64,000 nt of DNA. Source: Halotia branconii CENA392. Lineage in GTDB: Bacteria; Cyanobacteriota; Cyanobacteriia; Cyanobacteriales; Nostocaceae. This document shows positions 7,756-17,567 of the stretch, piece after piece. Numbering within the stretch: the first letter of the stretch is position 1; every line of letters starts with the position of its first letter. Made by a program: the position numbers and the translations under genes. Under the pieces are notes generated by a model. It was not told the origin of the DNA. It saw only the letters and a program-made list of their open reading frames with translations, and searched no databases. The DNA is taken from NCBI RefSeq assembly GCF_029953635.1, contig NZ_CP124543.1, forward strand, positions 1,467,455-1,531,454, written 5' to 3'.

Positions 7756-8442
7756 ATGGTTCAACCTCTATCTCAATCAAACCAACCGACAACCTTTAAA
7801 GAGTCGTTGATAGAACTAATGCAAGCGAAACAAAACGTTTCTACTGCTTGTTATGCTAAAAAATGCAATATTTTTCCATTGACATATCTAGACGAACTCA
7901 AGTCTGCTATTATGTCATCTCCATATTTAGCAGATAGTCAGTTGAGCGATCGCTTCAATAAAACTAGAGGCTTTTCTGTAGTCTTTAAGCGTTCTAGTAT
8001 TCTGGAAGTTGTCAGACTATTTCCTTATTTTCAACTCTATTTAGAAACGGCATTAAAGTCAGCTTGTAATGCCTTTTATCTCAACTTTCTAATTATAGAA
8101 AGTGGCGGTTGTGTAGAAACCCATGTTGATTGTAGTCTTTCTGATTATGGGAAAGTGTGGACAATTCCCAATTTAGTCAGCGTTCTTTACATTCAAGTTC
8201 CAGAAGATTTACAAGGCGGAGAACTAATTTTAGAAAAAGGCGATCGCCGAGTTGCCCAAATCACTCCTCAAGTTAACACTCTGCTTTATTTTATTGGCAA
8301 CTTATTTCATTCAGTCAATTCTGTGCAAAGTTCGCAACCACGGATCAGTTTAATTTGCGAACAATACACTTTAGCTCCAGAAAGGTTGCAATTAATTCCT
8401 GAATTTGAAATTCTATCAGGCGCAACGATGAAAAGTTCGTAG
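7756..8442 (+). CDS. 2-oxoglutarate/Fe(II)-dependent oxygenase (prolyl-hydroxylase-like)
   Basis: This 228-residue protein carries the facial triad of 2OG/Fe(II) oxygenases: His123-x-Asp125 (ETHVDCS) and distal His185 (GNLFHSVNSV), with Arg196 (QPRISL) placed to bind 2-oxoglutarate. The strand text between (VSVLYIQVPEDLQGGELILEKGD) matches the double-stranded beta-helix of prolyl/aspartyl hydroxylases. Start is ATG, 9 bases after the MBL stop, suggesting coupled translation. In this setting the likely substrate is a RiPP core residue, such as a side-chain hydroxylation; the target is not visible from sequence. Confidence 0.85.
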   Translation: MVQPLSQSNQPTTFKESLIELMQAKQNVSTACYAKKCNIFPLTYLDELKSAIMSSPYLADSQLSDRFNKTRGFSVVFKRSSILEVVRLFPYFQLYLETALKSACNAFYLNFLIIESGGCVETHVDCSLSDYGKVWTIPNLVSVLYIQVPEDLQGGELILEKGDRRVAQITPQVNTLLYFIGNLFHSVNSVQSSQPRISLICEQYTLAPERLQLIPEFEILSGATMKSS

Positions 8443-8486
8443 AATAATTTTCCATATTCGTTTTTTATTTATCTTATTTTCAAAAT

Positions 8487-9596
8487 ATGATTTGTACTCA
8501 AGAGCATTCACTCACAGAATATTTAACCTTAGTAAAGCCCTATGTATCTTCCCAACTGATTGATACAGAAAGTTGGGATAATATTGAGGCGATCGCTAAT
8601 TTATTACCCAGTCAACTTACTAACTTTTTTGGTTTTGAATGTCGGTTGGGAACCGAAACCGCAAAAGCTGACTTTTTACTTTGTATCGGTGCAGCAGAAG
8701 TAGGTCAGAAAATATTGACGAGTCAAACCGCTTTCTCAGATGACTTGTTAAAAGAACCTGTGTGGAGACAAATTCGCAACTTTGCAAACTGTTGGCAGAG
8801 TCAGACTTCGCCCCTCTACTCTAATGTCGATAACATCTGGTTAGAGTTTGATGTTGATGGTCACTTAGATAGGTCTCCAATACCAAGCTGCTTTTTTGGT
8901 TCCCAGACCATTCATGCTTTATCATCTAATGTTTCTTATCCTCATAAATGGGTGACTCAAACAGCAATTCAATTATTGCGCGGTCATTCCCTGTTACCAA
9001 TTGTTGAGAAACAACTTTTTAGATGCCTGGAAGCATTACCAACTCACGTCTATGTCTTTCAGGTTGGTTTAATGTTGGCTCGTCAGTCAGATATGGTAAG
9101 AATTTGCTTGCGTAGTATATCGCCAGCACAAATTATAGATTACCTCAGTTATATAGGTTGGTCAGGATCGATTGATGGTCTCAAAACTCTGTTGCAGGAA
9201 CTCTCGATTTACGTAGAACGAATTGACCTGGATTTGGATATTGGTGAAGCTGGGGTAGCAGCCAAAATTGGTTTAGAGTGTTATTTGACTCTACAGCCCA
9301 AATACGAGCCTCGGTGGAGGGCTTTCTTAGATTATTTAGTTAAGGTCGGTTTATGCTTTCCTCAGAAACAAGAGGCACTCTTGACGTATCCCGGATATGT
9401 GCGTGAAAAAAATCATCAAAATTACTGGCCATCTCACTTGTTAAAGCTTTCTCAGTTTTTGGGTCAGAATCATGAAAACGTCTTTATGAGGGGATTACAT
9501 CACATCAAAGTAGTCTATCAATCCGAGAGAACTATTGAAGCAAAAGCCTATTGTTGGGTAACACATTCTTTGCTCAGTAAACGGTCTGAATATTAG
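8487..9596 (+). CDS. Unrecognised protein, last gene of the RiPP-like cluster
   Basis: This 369-residue protein has no signal peptide or membrane segments, and I do not recognise its family. It shows repeated beta-strand text separated by helices: WLEFDVDGHLD near residue 115, MVRICLRSISPAQIIDYL near 205, RIDLDLDIGEAGVAAKIGLE near 250 and HIKVVYQSERTIEAKAYCW near the C-terminus. This alternation could suit a closed beta-barrel enzyme such as the ABBA prenyltransferase fold, but that is a weak resemblance. It follows the oxygenase by 44 bases on the same strand, so it is probably part of the same unit, and would be a new tailoring or partner protein. Confidence 0.6.
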   Translation: MICTQEHSLTEYLTLVKPYVSSQLIDTESWDNIEAIANLLPSQLTNFFGFECRLGTETAKADFLLCIGAAEVGQKILTSQTAFSDDLLKEPVWRQIRNFANCWQSQTSPLYSNVDNIWLEFDVDGHLDRSPIPSCFFGSQTIHALSSNVSYPHKWVTQTAIQLLRGHSLLPIVEKQLFRCLEALPTHVYVFQVGLMLARQSDMVRICLRSISPAQIIDYLSYIGWSGSIDGLKTLLQELSIYVERIDLDLDIGEAGVAAKIGLECYLTLQPKYEPRWRAFLDYLVKVGLCFPQKQEALLTYPGYVREKNHQNYWPSHLLKLSQFLGQNHENVFMRGLHHIKVVYQSERTIEAKAYCWVTHSLLSKRSEY

Positions 9597-9806
9597 TCTT
9601 TAACATGAAAGGGAACAGGGAACGGTCAACAGGTGAAGCAGTGCGGTCTTGGTGAGGCTTTCCCCCATGAGTAATACCGTTTCACTTTAAAATTAATACA
9701 AATAGGCAGCAGAGGAGCAGGGGAAAGAATTAAAGACTAATCATCTGTTTCAAATATTTCGTGAAATGGTATAAGGTGCAGCCGACGCACCAGAAGAGGC
9801 ATTAGT

Positions 9807-9840
9807 AAAAAAAAGTCTGAGCAGCAAAGTTGCTGCTCAG
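9807..9840 (-). terminator. Rho-independent terminator of the PRC-barrel gene
   Basis: CTGAGCAGCAA (9817-9827) pairs perfectly with TTGCTGCTCAG (9830-9840). Read on the minus strand the stem is followed by eight T (9814-9807). It lies about 100 bases past the minus-strand gene ending at 9940. The rest of the 9597-9939 gap is repeat text of the GCAGTGCGGTCTTGG and GCAGGGG families. Confidence 0.8.
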
Positions 9841-9889
9841 AACTTTAAAATATTAAGCTAAAAGGTGTTTGGGAATGTTGAGGTTTGAT

Positions 9890-9917
9890 GTTGGGTTTCG
9901 CTTACGCTCAACCCAAC
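9890..9917. repeat. GTTGGGTT palindromic dispersed repeat
   Basis: GTTGGGTT (9890-9897) and AACCCAAC (9910-9917) flank CGCTTACGCTC-type text. This hairpin is a familiar intergenic repeat type in cyanobacteria. Confidence 0.6.
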
Positions 9918-9939
9918 CTACTCAGGGAAAATGGTAAAC

Positions 9940-10917
9940 TTAGTATCCGCCTTCCTCTTCATATTCTGGCTGCCTTTCCTTGACTTTTTTAGGAATATTC
10001 ACTGGTTGTGGCGGTGTATCTTCCCAAGCATCACTTTCTAGGTCATCATAATCGTCGTATTCATCAACGTAAGCCTTGGGTTCATACTTGGGCGGTTCTT
10101 GATACCTATCACTACCTGTAGCCTCGCTCCAGTTATCTTCCTCGTCTTCTTCGTATTGAATGGATTCGTACTGTCGCGCTCTCATTACCTCGCGCCGTGG
10201 TCTTTCTTCTTCCACATAGTCTTCAGTCCATTCTTCTTCCCGTGCTATGGGTTCGGGGGTACGAACTCTGGGTTGAGGTGGCTGTAATGGTACGCCACTG
10301 GGTAGTTGATTAGATGCTGGAGTGGTGCGAGGAGCGCTATAGCCAAATTCCTCTTCCATATCACGCTCCCAGGGGGCTTTACCAATACCCAAGCGTTCCA
10401 GTACACCAACAGTTAACTGATTGACTCTTTCTTCGGCTCCTTCAAACACAATCAACCGACTAGGGCCTGTGCTGACGATTTCATCCACCGAAAATTCGTA
10501 GGTACTGAGAAACTGGTCAGGAATTTGGGGTAATCCTAAAGAAGCGATCGCTATAGATTCTAGCTTACCTGTTTCGCCGTTAAATTTGAAGCCCCTGACT
10601 CTGCCTAGTACTTCACCTGTTTCTGTGATTACTTCCCAGTTAATCAGGTTACTGAGGGTGTCAACTTCAATATCTTCGATAACATCTTCATTATCAACCA
10701 GGATGACATCCCCGATTTGGTTGACGTTGTTGAGGTACATATAGCGTGGTAGACCAGAAATAGAGATCAGGCTGTCTCGTAAGCCAAGAGCCACAACCTC
10801 TCTTTGATCTATATCAACCCAAATTTGATTGACAATACCTAGCCGCTTACCGTTGTCACGGGTAATTACCTGGGTGTTTAATATGTCGGAACGCCTAATT
10901 ATCTGTTCAGAGGTCAT
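9940..10917 (-). CDS. PRC-barrel domain protein
   Basis: This 325-residue protein begins with two PRC-barrel-like units (residues about 5-80, SDILNTQVITRDNGKRLGIV, and about 90-170, WEVITETGEVLGRVRGFKF), the small beta-barrel that occurs in RimM and photosystem-associated proteins. The C-terminal 130 residues are acidic, proline-rich and low in complexity (EEEWTEDYVEEERPR, DEYDDYDDLESD), probably disordered. It starts 58 bases after the end of smc on the same strand and may be co-transcribed with it. Its precise job is unknown. Confidence 0.8.
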   Translation of the reverse strand: MTSEQIIRRSDILNTQVITRDNGKRLGIVNQIWVDIDQREVVALGLRDSLISISGLPRYMYLNNVNQIGDVILVDNEDVIEDIEVDTLSNLINWEVITETGEVLGRVRGFKFNGETGKLESIAIASLGLPQIPDQFLSTYEFSVDEIVSTGPSRLIVFEGAEERVNQLTVGVLERLGIGKAPWERDMEEEFGYSAPRTTPASNQLPSGVPLQPPQPRVRTPEPIAREEEWTEDYVEEERPRREVMRARQYESIQYEEDEEDNWSEATGSDRYQEPPKYEPKAYVDEYDDYDDLESDAWEDTPPQPVNIPKKVKERQPEYEEEGGY

Positions 10918-10975
10918 TCTATACCGAGTCCTGATCTCGAATCCGGTTTATCTATACACTATTATTAACAAAAAC

Positions 10976-13900
10976 TCAAGCAGATGTATTCGAGGATTGT
11001 AACTTAATTCCCAAAACTTGGGTATAAGCTCCCCGTGCTTGAGTAACGCCAATTGTGCGTTCGGCTGATTCTATCATCGGACGACGCAAACTCACAACAA
11101 TAAATTGAGCTTGTTGTGCCTGTTGTTTAATCATTTTAGCTAATCGCTCTACGTTTGCCCCGTCTAAAAACATATCGACTTCGTCAAAGGCATAAAATGG
11201 CGATGGGCGATAACGTTGCAAAGAAAAAATAAAACTCAAGGCTGTGAGGGATTTTTCTCCCCCAGACATGGAAGCTAAACGTTGTACAGGTTTACCTTTG
11301 GGATGAGCGACTAAATTTAAGCCGCTACTAAAAGGATCTTCAGGATTTTCGAGTTGCAGGTAGCCATCACCGTCGGAAAGGGTGGCAAAAATCGATTGAA
11401 AGTTTTCATTGACAGCATCAAAGGCTTCTTTAAAAGCAAGTTGTCGCAATGTAGTAAAGTTTTCAATCCGTAAAAGTAATTCGGTACGCTCTGCTTCTAA
11501 TGTTTCCAGCTTTTGCGTTAATTCTTCGAGGCGGTTTTGGGTGCGTTCGTATTCTTCCAAGGCCAGCATATTTACGGGTTCCATCGCCTGCAAGCGTTTG
11601 GAAAGCGATCGCAATTCTTTTTGTAATTCTTCTAAATCTACTTGATCTGGCACTTCTGGCAGAGGATTGGGCAATTCTGCACCAACATCGCGCAGCTGAT
11701 TTTGCAAAGCAATTAATTCATCTCGCCGCTTTTGTTGGCTTTCTTGAAGTTTTTCGATTTCCCATTCCAGTTGTTGTTGACGCAAAAGATGCGATCGCAC
11801 TTCTTGTTCCATTGCATCGCGTTTATGTTTCTCTTCGCCCAGGCTTTGCTCCATTTGGCTCAAATTGGCGCGAGTTGCAGCAATTTGATTATTAAACGCC
11901 TCAACAGTATTCTTCAGTTCGCTGAGTTGATTTTGCTGCGTTTGTTGCTGCTGCTGATATTGAACAATTCGCGCATCGGCTTCTTGGATGCGTTCTTGCA
12001 ACCGTTGCTGCTGATTTTCCAAATTTTTTAATCTTTGCTCGGCTTCCCGTAAAGCTGCTTCCCGCTGTTGTAATTGTTGCTCTTGGGTTTTAATTGTCCC
12101 TTGGATTTGTTGCCATTCACTAGGGGTTTGGGATGCTTCCAACTCTGCTAAAGCGTGTCGTAGTTGTTGTAATTGAGTTTCTTGTCCTGGTAATTCCTGT
12201 TCTAAAACTTGTAGACGAGATTGAGCCGTGGCAAACTTTTCGCTATTTTGCTCAAGTTGCGATCGCGTCCCTGATAACTGCGCTGTTAATCCCTTAATCT
12301 CTTTTTGTAACTGCTCCAACTGTAACTGCTGCTCTCGCCTGGCTTGGCGCGCTTCTGTGAGTTCTTGGGTGAATTTTTTTGTCTTGGCTGACAAAGAAGC
12401 GATCGCTTCCTGACATCGAGTTAAAATTCGCTCAATATCCACTAAGCGATTTCGCAAATTAATTACTTCATCTGATTCTGTCGCTTCGCCTCTGCCAAAC
12501 CGCAATGCTGAACGCTGGTTACTGCTACCACCAGTCATTGCCCCGCTAGTTTCTAATAATTCCCCGTCTAAAGTGACAATGCGATACAGTCCTAAATTTT
12601 TACGCGCCGTTTCCAGATTGGCAAAAACTACCGTGTTGCCAAAAACGTAACTAAAAATATCTTTATAGCGGCGATCGCAATCAATTAAATTAACAGCATA
12701 GTTAACAAAGCCGTTGGCTAACCGCAGTGTTGCATCTTGAGTAAGTTTGTGAGCATGAATTTTATTCAGCGGTAAAAAAGTTGCTCTCCCAGCGCGTTTT
12801 TGTTTCAGTAGTGCAATACCCGCCGCCGCTATGCCGTCATCTTCCACCACAATATGTCCCAAGCGTCCACCAGCCGCAATTTCCAAAGCTAACTGATAGC
12901 GAGAATCCACCCGTCCTAACTGCACAACTAAACCACAAACACCAGGCATTGCCGATTGTAAAATGACTTTGCTGGCTTGGGTTCCCTGTACTTCTTGCTG
13001 TGCTTGCGCTTGCGCTTCTATTTTATCCAATTGCCGTTGTTTTTCTCGTTGCTCTTGCAATAAACGGTTTTGGGTTTCTTGTTGGATTTGCAGTTCTTGC
13101 TCTGTTGCAGCTAAATTTTGAGCTAAATCTTGGATAGGTTCACTAGAAGTATTAAACGCCGTTTCCAGGCGATCGCACTCAGCTTGTTTTTCTACTAATT
13201 CAGGTTCTAAAGTAGCAATTAATTGAGTTTGTTCGGTGATCAATTGCTGTAATTGATGATTGCGTTCTTGAAGTTGTGCTTGTTCTGTACGTTGTGGTTC
13301 TAGCGTTTGCAGCAAAGTTTCAATTTGGCGGTTAAAAGCTGTTTGTTGTTGTACCCAAGCTTCCGAAGCCGAGGCGATTTCTGCTGCTGCTTCCCGTGAA
13401 GCATCTAAAGCTTGCTGTGCTTCATTTCTTTGCTGCTGAGAGTAAACAATAGATTGCCCTTCCACAACCTGGGTTTGGGCAATTTCTACCAGAGAATTTT
13501 GATGTTGTTGAATTTCTTGCGCTTGTTGAGTTAGATGTTTGGCAGTTTCTTGAATAGCTGTAGTTAAGTCCGTTTGTTGACGCTGTAATTGTTTACGTTC
13601 CGCTTCTTGAGTAGCCAGAGTAGCTTGTACCGCCAAAACTTCCTCTTCTCCCAAAGCCTTCACATGAGCATTGAGTTCTTCAAGTTGTGCGGTTTTTTGA
13701 GCAATTTCTGTATTCAGATTTGTCAGTTGAGTCGTGAGTTCTGCAAAATTGCGATCGCCTGTTTGAATTTCATTGACTAACTTTTCTTGTTGTGCTTGGA
13801 GCGATCGCCATGATAAAACAGCTTCCCAAGATTGCTTATGTAAAAATTCCGTGCGGAGTTTTTGGTACTTCTCAGCTTTAGCACGATCTTGAGACAAGCG

Positions 13901-14599
13901 ATCGCGTTGTGCAGTTAACTCAGTCTCAATAATCCGACAGCTATCTTCTTTGTCCTTTACCTCATCTAAAGTTTTCTTCGCTTGATTAATCTTGCGATCA
14001 AACGCTGCTACCCCTGCCAACTCATCAATAATTTCCCGCCGTTCCTTAGCATTCATCGAGATAATGCTAGTGACATCCCCTTGCAGCACAACATTGTAAC
14101 CTTCAGGATAAATCCGCAGATTACTCAGTTCCTCGTGCAACTCTGTCAGCGTACAAGAAACCCCATTAATATAATAATTCGACGTATAACTTCCTTGATG
14201 AGTCACCCGCAGCCTTCTAGTCACACTCCATTCAGTCGGACGTTGACCATTTTCTGTTGATTGCTGTTCAGTTTGTGTCGATTCTTCGCCGCTACTGACA
14301 ACTGACGACTGACAACTGACATCTGACAAATCCGACAAATCAAACGTCACCGTCACACTAGCCTCAATTGCCGCCCGTCCCTTAGCCGTTTGATTATTAT
14401 TAACCAAATCCGGCAAGCGATCGGCCCGCATCCCCTTAGAACTGGAAAGTCCTAGACAAAACAGCAGCGCATCTAGAATATTAGATTTACCCGAACCATT
14501 AGGGCCAGAAATGACAGTAAACCCCGGTAGCAGAGGAACTGAGGTAGTACCACCGAAGGATTTGAAATTGGTAAGTTCCACACGCTTCACATGCACCAT
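10976..14599 (-). CDS. smc: Chromosome segregation ATPase SMC
   Basis: This 1,207-residue protein is a full-length SMC, which folds chromosomes together with ScpA/ScpB. The N-terminal head has Walker A GPNGSGKSN (residues 32-40). Long coiled coils flank a hinge around residues 540-680 (GVCGLVVQLGRVDSRY; SGAMTGGSSNQRS). The C-terminal head has the ABC signature SGGEKSLTAL and Walker B FYAFDEVDMFLD. About residues 88-121 of the N-terminal head are a Ser/Thr/Gln-rich insert (SDVSCQSSVVSSGEESTQT...) whose DNA is the GTCAGTTGTCAGT-type dispersed repeat, yet the frame is kept. The PRC-barrel gene follows. Identity certain. Confidence 0.97.
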   Translation of the reverse strand: MVHVKRVELTNFKSFGGTTSVPLLPGFTVISGPNGSGKSNILDALLFCLGLSSSKGMRADRLPDLVNNNQTAKGRAAIEASVTVTFDLSDLSDVSCQSSVVSSGEESTQTEQQSTENGQRPTEWSVTRRLRVTHQGSYTSNYYINGVSCTLTELHEELSNLRIYPEGYNVVLQGDVTSIISMNAKERREIIDELAGVAAFDRKINQAKKTLDEVKDKEDSCRIIETELTAQRDRLSQDRAKAEKYQKLRTEFLHKQSWEAVLSWRSLQAQQEKLVNEIQTGDRNFAELTTQLTNLNTEIAQKTAQLEELNAHVKALGEEEVLAVQATLATQEAERKQLQRQQTDLTTAIQETAKHLTQQAQEIQQHQNSLVEIAQTQVVEGQSIVYSQQQRNEAQQALDASREAAAEIASASEAWVQQQTAFNRQIETLLQTLEPQRTEQAQLQERNHQLQQLITEQTQLIATLEPELVEKQAECDRLETAFNTSSEPIQDLAQNLAATEQELQIQQETQNRLLQEQREKQRQLDKIEAQAQAQQEVQGTQASKVILQSAMPGVCGLVVQLGRVDSRYQLALEIAAGGRLGHIVVEDDGIAAAGIALLKQKRAGRATFLPLNKIHAHKLTQDATLRLANGFVNYAVNLIDCDRRYKDIFSYVFGNTVVFANLETARKNLGLYRIVTLDGELLETSGAMTGGSSNQRSALRFGRGEATESDEVINLRNRLVDIERILTRCQEAIASLSAKTKKFTQELTEARQARREQQLQLEQLQKEIKGLTAQLSGTRSQLEQNSEKFATAQSRLQVLEQELPGQETQLQQLRHALAELEASQTPSEWQQIQGTIKTQEQQLQQREAALREAEQRLKNLENQQQRLQERIQEADARIVQYQQQQQTQQNQLSELKNTVEAFNNQIAATRANLSQMEQSLGEEKHKRDAMEQEVRSHLLRQQQLEWEIEKLQESQQKRRDELIALQNQLRDVGAELPNPLPEVPDQVDLEELQKELRSLSKRLQAMEPVNMLALEEYERTQNRLEELTQKLETLEAERTELLLRIENFTTLRQLAFKEAFDAVNENFQSIFATLSDGDGYLQLENPEDPFSSGLNLVAHPKGKPVQRLASMSGGEKSLTALSFIFSLQRYRPSPFYAFDEVDMFLDGANVERLAKMIKQQAQQAQFIVVSLRRPMIESAERTIGVTQARGAYTQVLGIKLQSSNTSA
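14236..14336 (-). repeat. Dispersed repeat text in frame inside smc
   Basis: CTGACAACTGACGACTGACA and following ACTGACATCTGAC units match the intergenic repeat at 28769-28800 (GTCAGTGGTCAGTTG) and the end of the gap near 48910. Here they encode a polar loop in the SMC head without breaking the frame. Confidence 0.65.
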
Positions 14600-14763
14600 A
14601 GGCGCTGGTTCACTGGGCTAACGGCTAATGAAGAACAAGTGTATCAATTAATTAAAGATGTGCAATAGGGTAGGCAGAATTTAACAAACCACACAGGTGC
14701 AGAGAACGTAGAAGGAGGAATTATTTCATAATAGAGTCAGAACTTCTAAAGGACTGCTTTCCA

Positions 14764-15531
14764 ATGTATCAAACTGATCCACCCCGTTCTCCCGAAGAAG
14801 TGTTACCCACCATGTACGATCTCAAGAGTGAAGATCCAGAGGAACCTGGCTTGCCTGATCAGTTTCATTTATTACAACCCCGTTTATTAGACGAAACTTT
14901 TAACTCTCCTAGTTATCCTAGCGACAAAATATTTACTGCTAGTGACATGAATCTTTATTATGACCCCCATCATCCCACATGGTACAAAAGACCAGATTGG
15001 TTTGTGGCTGTGGATATTTCACCTCTATATAAAAATGGGGATTTACGGCTGAGTTATGTGGTTTGGCAAGAGGGAATTAGTCCATTTATTATTGTGGAAT
15101 TACTTTCACCGGGAACTGAAAAAGAAGATTTAGGACAAACTTTGCGGGATGCTGCAAAACCTCCAACAAAATGGGAGGTGTATGAACAAATTTTAAGGAT
15201 ACCCTATTACGCAATTTTTGACCGCTATAAATACGAATTTAAAATGTTTAAATTAGATGGTGGTCGTTATGCAGAAGTGAGTTTATCAAATTCTCGTTTT
15301 TGGATACCAGAAATAGAGTTAGGTCTAGGAGTTTGGCAAGGCAGTTATCATAATATTCAGCAGCCTTGGTTACGTTGGTATGATGCCTTAGGTAATTGGG
15401 TTTTGACTCCTACAGAAGCGGAAAGACAACGTACTAAACAAGAAAGACAGCGCACTGAACAAGAAAGGCGGCAAAAAGAACGGTTGATAGAACAACTGCG
15501 GGCTTTGGGTGTAGAACCTGATTTGGAGTAA
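14764..15531 (+). CDS. Uma2 family (DUF820) PD-(D/E)XK nuclease-like protein
   Basis: This 255-residue protein is of the Uma2 family, very abundant in cyanobacteria. It shows the core strands KRPDWFVAVDISP and SPFIIVELLSPGTEKED, with the D and E of the nuclease site, followed by YEQILRIPYYAIFDRYKYEFKMF. The C-terminus is a basic coiled stretch of RTKQERQRTEQERRQKERL repeats ending LRALGVEPDLE, shared with the copy at 27102. Function is poorly known; members are often linked to mobile DNA. The 164-base gap before it holds no other gene. Confidence 0.9.
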   Translation: MYQTDPPRSPEEVLPTMYDLKSEDPEEPGLPDQFHLLQPRLLDETFNSPSYPSDKIFTASDMNLYYDPHHPTWYKRPDWFVAVDISPLYKNGDLRLSYVVWQEGISPFIIVELLSPGTEKEDLGQTLRDAAKPPTKWEVYEQILRIPYYAIFDRYKYEFKMFKLDGGRYAEVSLSNSRFWIPEIELGLGVWQGSYHNIQQPWLRWYDALGNWVLTPTEAERQRTKQERQRTEQERRQKERLIEQLRALGVEPDLE

Positions 15532-15560
15532 AAATGATTAATTATTATACAGAATTGGTA

Positions 15561-17567
15561 TCACCTATTTCGCAATAAGTTAAGTTCCCTTTGGGCATCT
15601 TTGTAACTATTTTTATCTCCCTTCTTTTTAAACAGTTGTGCTGCTTTCTTAAAATCTGCAACCGCTTCCTTTTTATTCCCCAACTTGGCGCGAGTAATAC
15701 CTCGGTTGTAATAGGCTAAACCATAGTCAGAATTAATGGCGATCGCCTTGGTATAGTCTTGATTTGCTGCTTTTTTATTTCCCATATCGAGATAAGCGTT
15801 ACCACGGTTATTATAAACCGCAGCATTATTCGGCTCTAGTTTGATTGCTTGGGTATAATCTTTGATTGCTCCTTGATAATCTCCAAAAGATAACAAATGA
15901 GTACCTCGGTGAATATAGGCTACAGTCAATTTAGGATTAATTTGCAAAACCGTGTTGTAGTCTACAGTAGCTTCTACTTTATTACCTAGTTCGCTATAAA
16001 TATCCCCACGGTGCAGATAAGCTTCTATATATTGAGAATTAAGATTAATTGCATTGGTATAATCACTAATCGCAGCAGATTTTTGTTGATTCAAAGATTC
16101 AGTTAAACCTTTTTGATAATAAGCTCTAGCATCGTTAGGATTCATTTCAATGATGGCATTAAAATCTTTAATTGCTGCTTGCTTTTGTTTGAGGCGACGG
16201 TGGAGAATACCCCGCTGTAAATAAGCGTCAGTATATTTAGGCTTGAGGGCGATCGCTTTGCTAAAATCTGCAATTGCTTTTTTATGTTGTTCAAGTTGAG
16301 TATTAGCTAAACCTCGTCCATAGTAAGCGTAGGCATTTTTAGAATCAAGTTTAATTGCTTGGGTACAGTCAGCGATCGCTTCTTGATATTTACCCAATTC
16401 GTAAGCAGAAAATCCTCGATCATAATAAGCATTAGCATCTTGAGGATTGAGCAAAATTGCTTGACTAGAATCTGCTTGAGATTTTTGATAATCTCCTAAC
16501 CGATAAAAAGCATCACCTCGTCGATTGTAAGCTAGAGCATTTTTTGGTTCTAGTTTAATAACCTGAGTTAAGTTGTCAACTGCTTGTTTATAGTTGCCTT
16601 GGTTGTATTTGGTAATTCCTTCCTGAAATAATTGTTGGGTATTATCTACAAATTTTGGTGACTGAAAAAACCAACTTGCGATACTAAATGTTATACAACT
16701 TGCTATACCTGCTGTGATTAACCATAGTTTTTTAGAATTATATTTTTTACCTTCAGGTTCCTGATTTGTTAACTGCTGGAGGTCATGTAAAACTTCGGTT
16801 ACAGATTGGTAACGCTTACGGTAATCAAAACGTACCATTTTATCAATAATTTTTGCAAGATTTTGGTTAACTTTCATACTGCGGTTGCGCCAAACAATCT
16901 CGCCTGTCAGCACATTTTTCTGACTTTGGAGTTTAGATATTTCGTTAGCTGGTAAACCAATAAGTGCGGCGATCGCTACTATACCTAAAGCGTATATATC
17001 GCTATTATATTGAGGGTTGCCATGCAATTGTTCTACAGGTATATATTCGAGATTACCAACTATCGTAGTCACAATTTCCTGTACAGCACCAAAATCTACT
17101 AAAACTAATTTATTATCTGACTCTCGGCGAATAATATTTGCTGGTTTAATGTCTAAGTGAATTACCCCGCAACTATGGACAAATAACAAAATTTCTAATA
17201 CTTCAAAGAGGAGGCTGATTACTTGGTCTTCCTCTAGAGGAGTTCCTAATAAAACCTCTTCAGTTAAAGGACTACCAAAAATAAATTCTTGGACTAAGTA
17301 AAATTCTTCATTTTCTTCAAAAGAAGCAATTAGCTTTTGAATTTGGTCATGTTCTTTTCCTAGTTTTGCTATGGCTGTTGCTTCTTCTGCAAATAAACGC
17401 CGTAAAACTGTTAAATCTTGGGGATGGTTTTTAGCAAGATGTAGCTGTTTCACTACAAATTGTTGGTCAGGAAGACTAGTGTCTTCAACTAAATAAGTTT
17501 GTACTACTTCCTCCACACTTAAGACTTTGATAATTCGGTAGCGTGCATCTAGAATTTGTCCATCCAT
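15561..17567 (-). CDS. Ser/Thr protein kinase with TPR repeats
   Basis: This 668-residue membrane protein has a Hanks-type kinase domain at residues about 10-260. The catalytic loop is HLDIKPANII and the magnesium loop VDFGAV; the catalytic loop reads HLD rather than HRD, as in many cyanobacterial kinases. One transmembrane segment follows near residues 283-305 (LWLITAGIASCITFSIASWFF region). About ten TPR units then fill residues 315-660 (AYNRRGDAFYRLGDYQKS, AYYGRGLANTQLEQHKKA and so on), predicted outside the membrane or in the periplasm. Likely a signalling receptor whose TPR part binds a partner protein. Confidence 0.93.
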   Translation of the reverse strand: MDGQILDARYRIIKVLSVEEVVQTYLVEDTSLPDQQFVVKQLHLAKNHPQDLTVLRRLFAEEATAIAKLGKEHDQIQKLIASFEENEEFYLVQEFIFGSPLTEEVLLGTPLEEDQVISLLFEVLEILLFVHSCGVIHLDIKPANIIRRESDNKLVLVDFGAVQEIVTTIVGNLEYIPVEQLHGNPQYNSDIYALGIVAIAALIGLPANEISKLQSQKNVLTGEIVWRNRSMKVNQNLAKIIDKMVRFDYRKRYQSVTEVLHDLQQLTNQEPEGKKYNSKKLWLITAGIASCITFSIASWFFQSPKFVDNTQQLFQEGITKYNQGNYKQAVDNLTQVIKLEPKNALAYNRRGDAFYRLGDYQKSQADSSQAILLNPQDANAYYDRGFSAYELGKYQEAIADCTQAIKLDSKNAYAYYGRGLANTQLEQHKKAIADFSKAIALKPKYTDAYLQRGILHRRLKQKQAAIKDFNAIIEMNPNDARAYYQKGLTESLNQQKSAAISDYTNAINLNSQYIEAYLHRGDIYSELGNKVEATVDYNTVLQINPKLTVAYIHRGTHLLSFGDYQGAIKDYTQAIKLEPNNAAVYNNRGNAYLDMGNKKAANQDYTKAIAINSDYGLAYYNRGITRAKLGNKKEAVADFKKAAQLFKKKGDKNSYKDAQRELNLLRNR

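Noticed and set aside
12000..13900. Plus-strand frames opposite smc
   Set aside because: Antisense shadows of the Gln/Leu-rich coiled coil; the smc frame is continuous and has all motifs.
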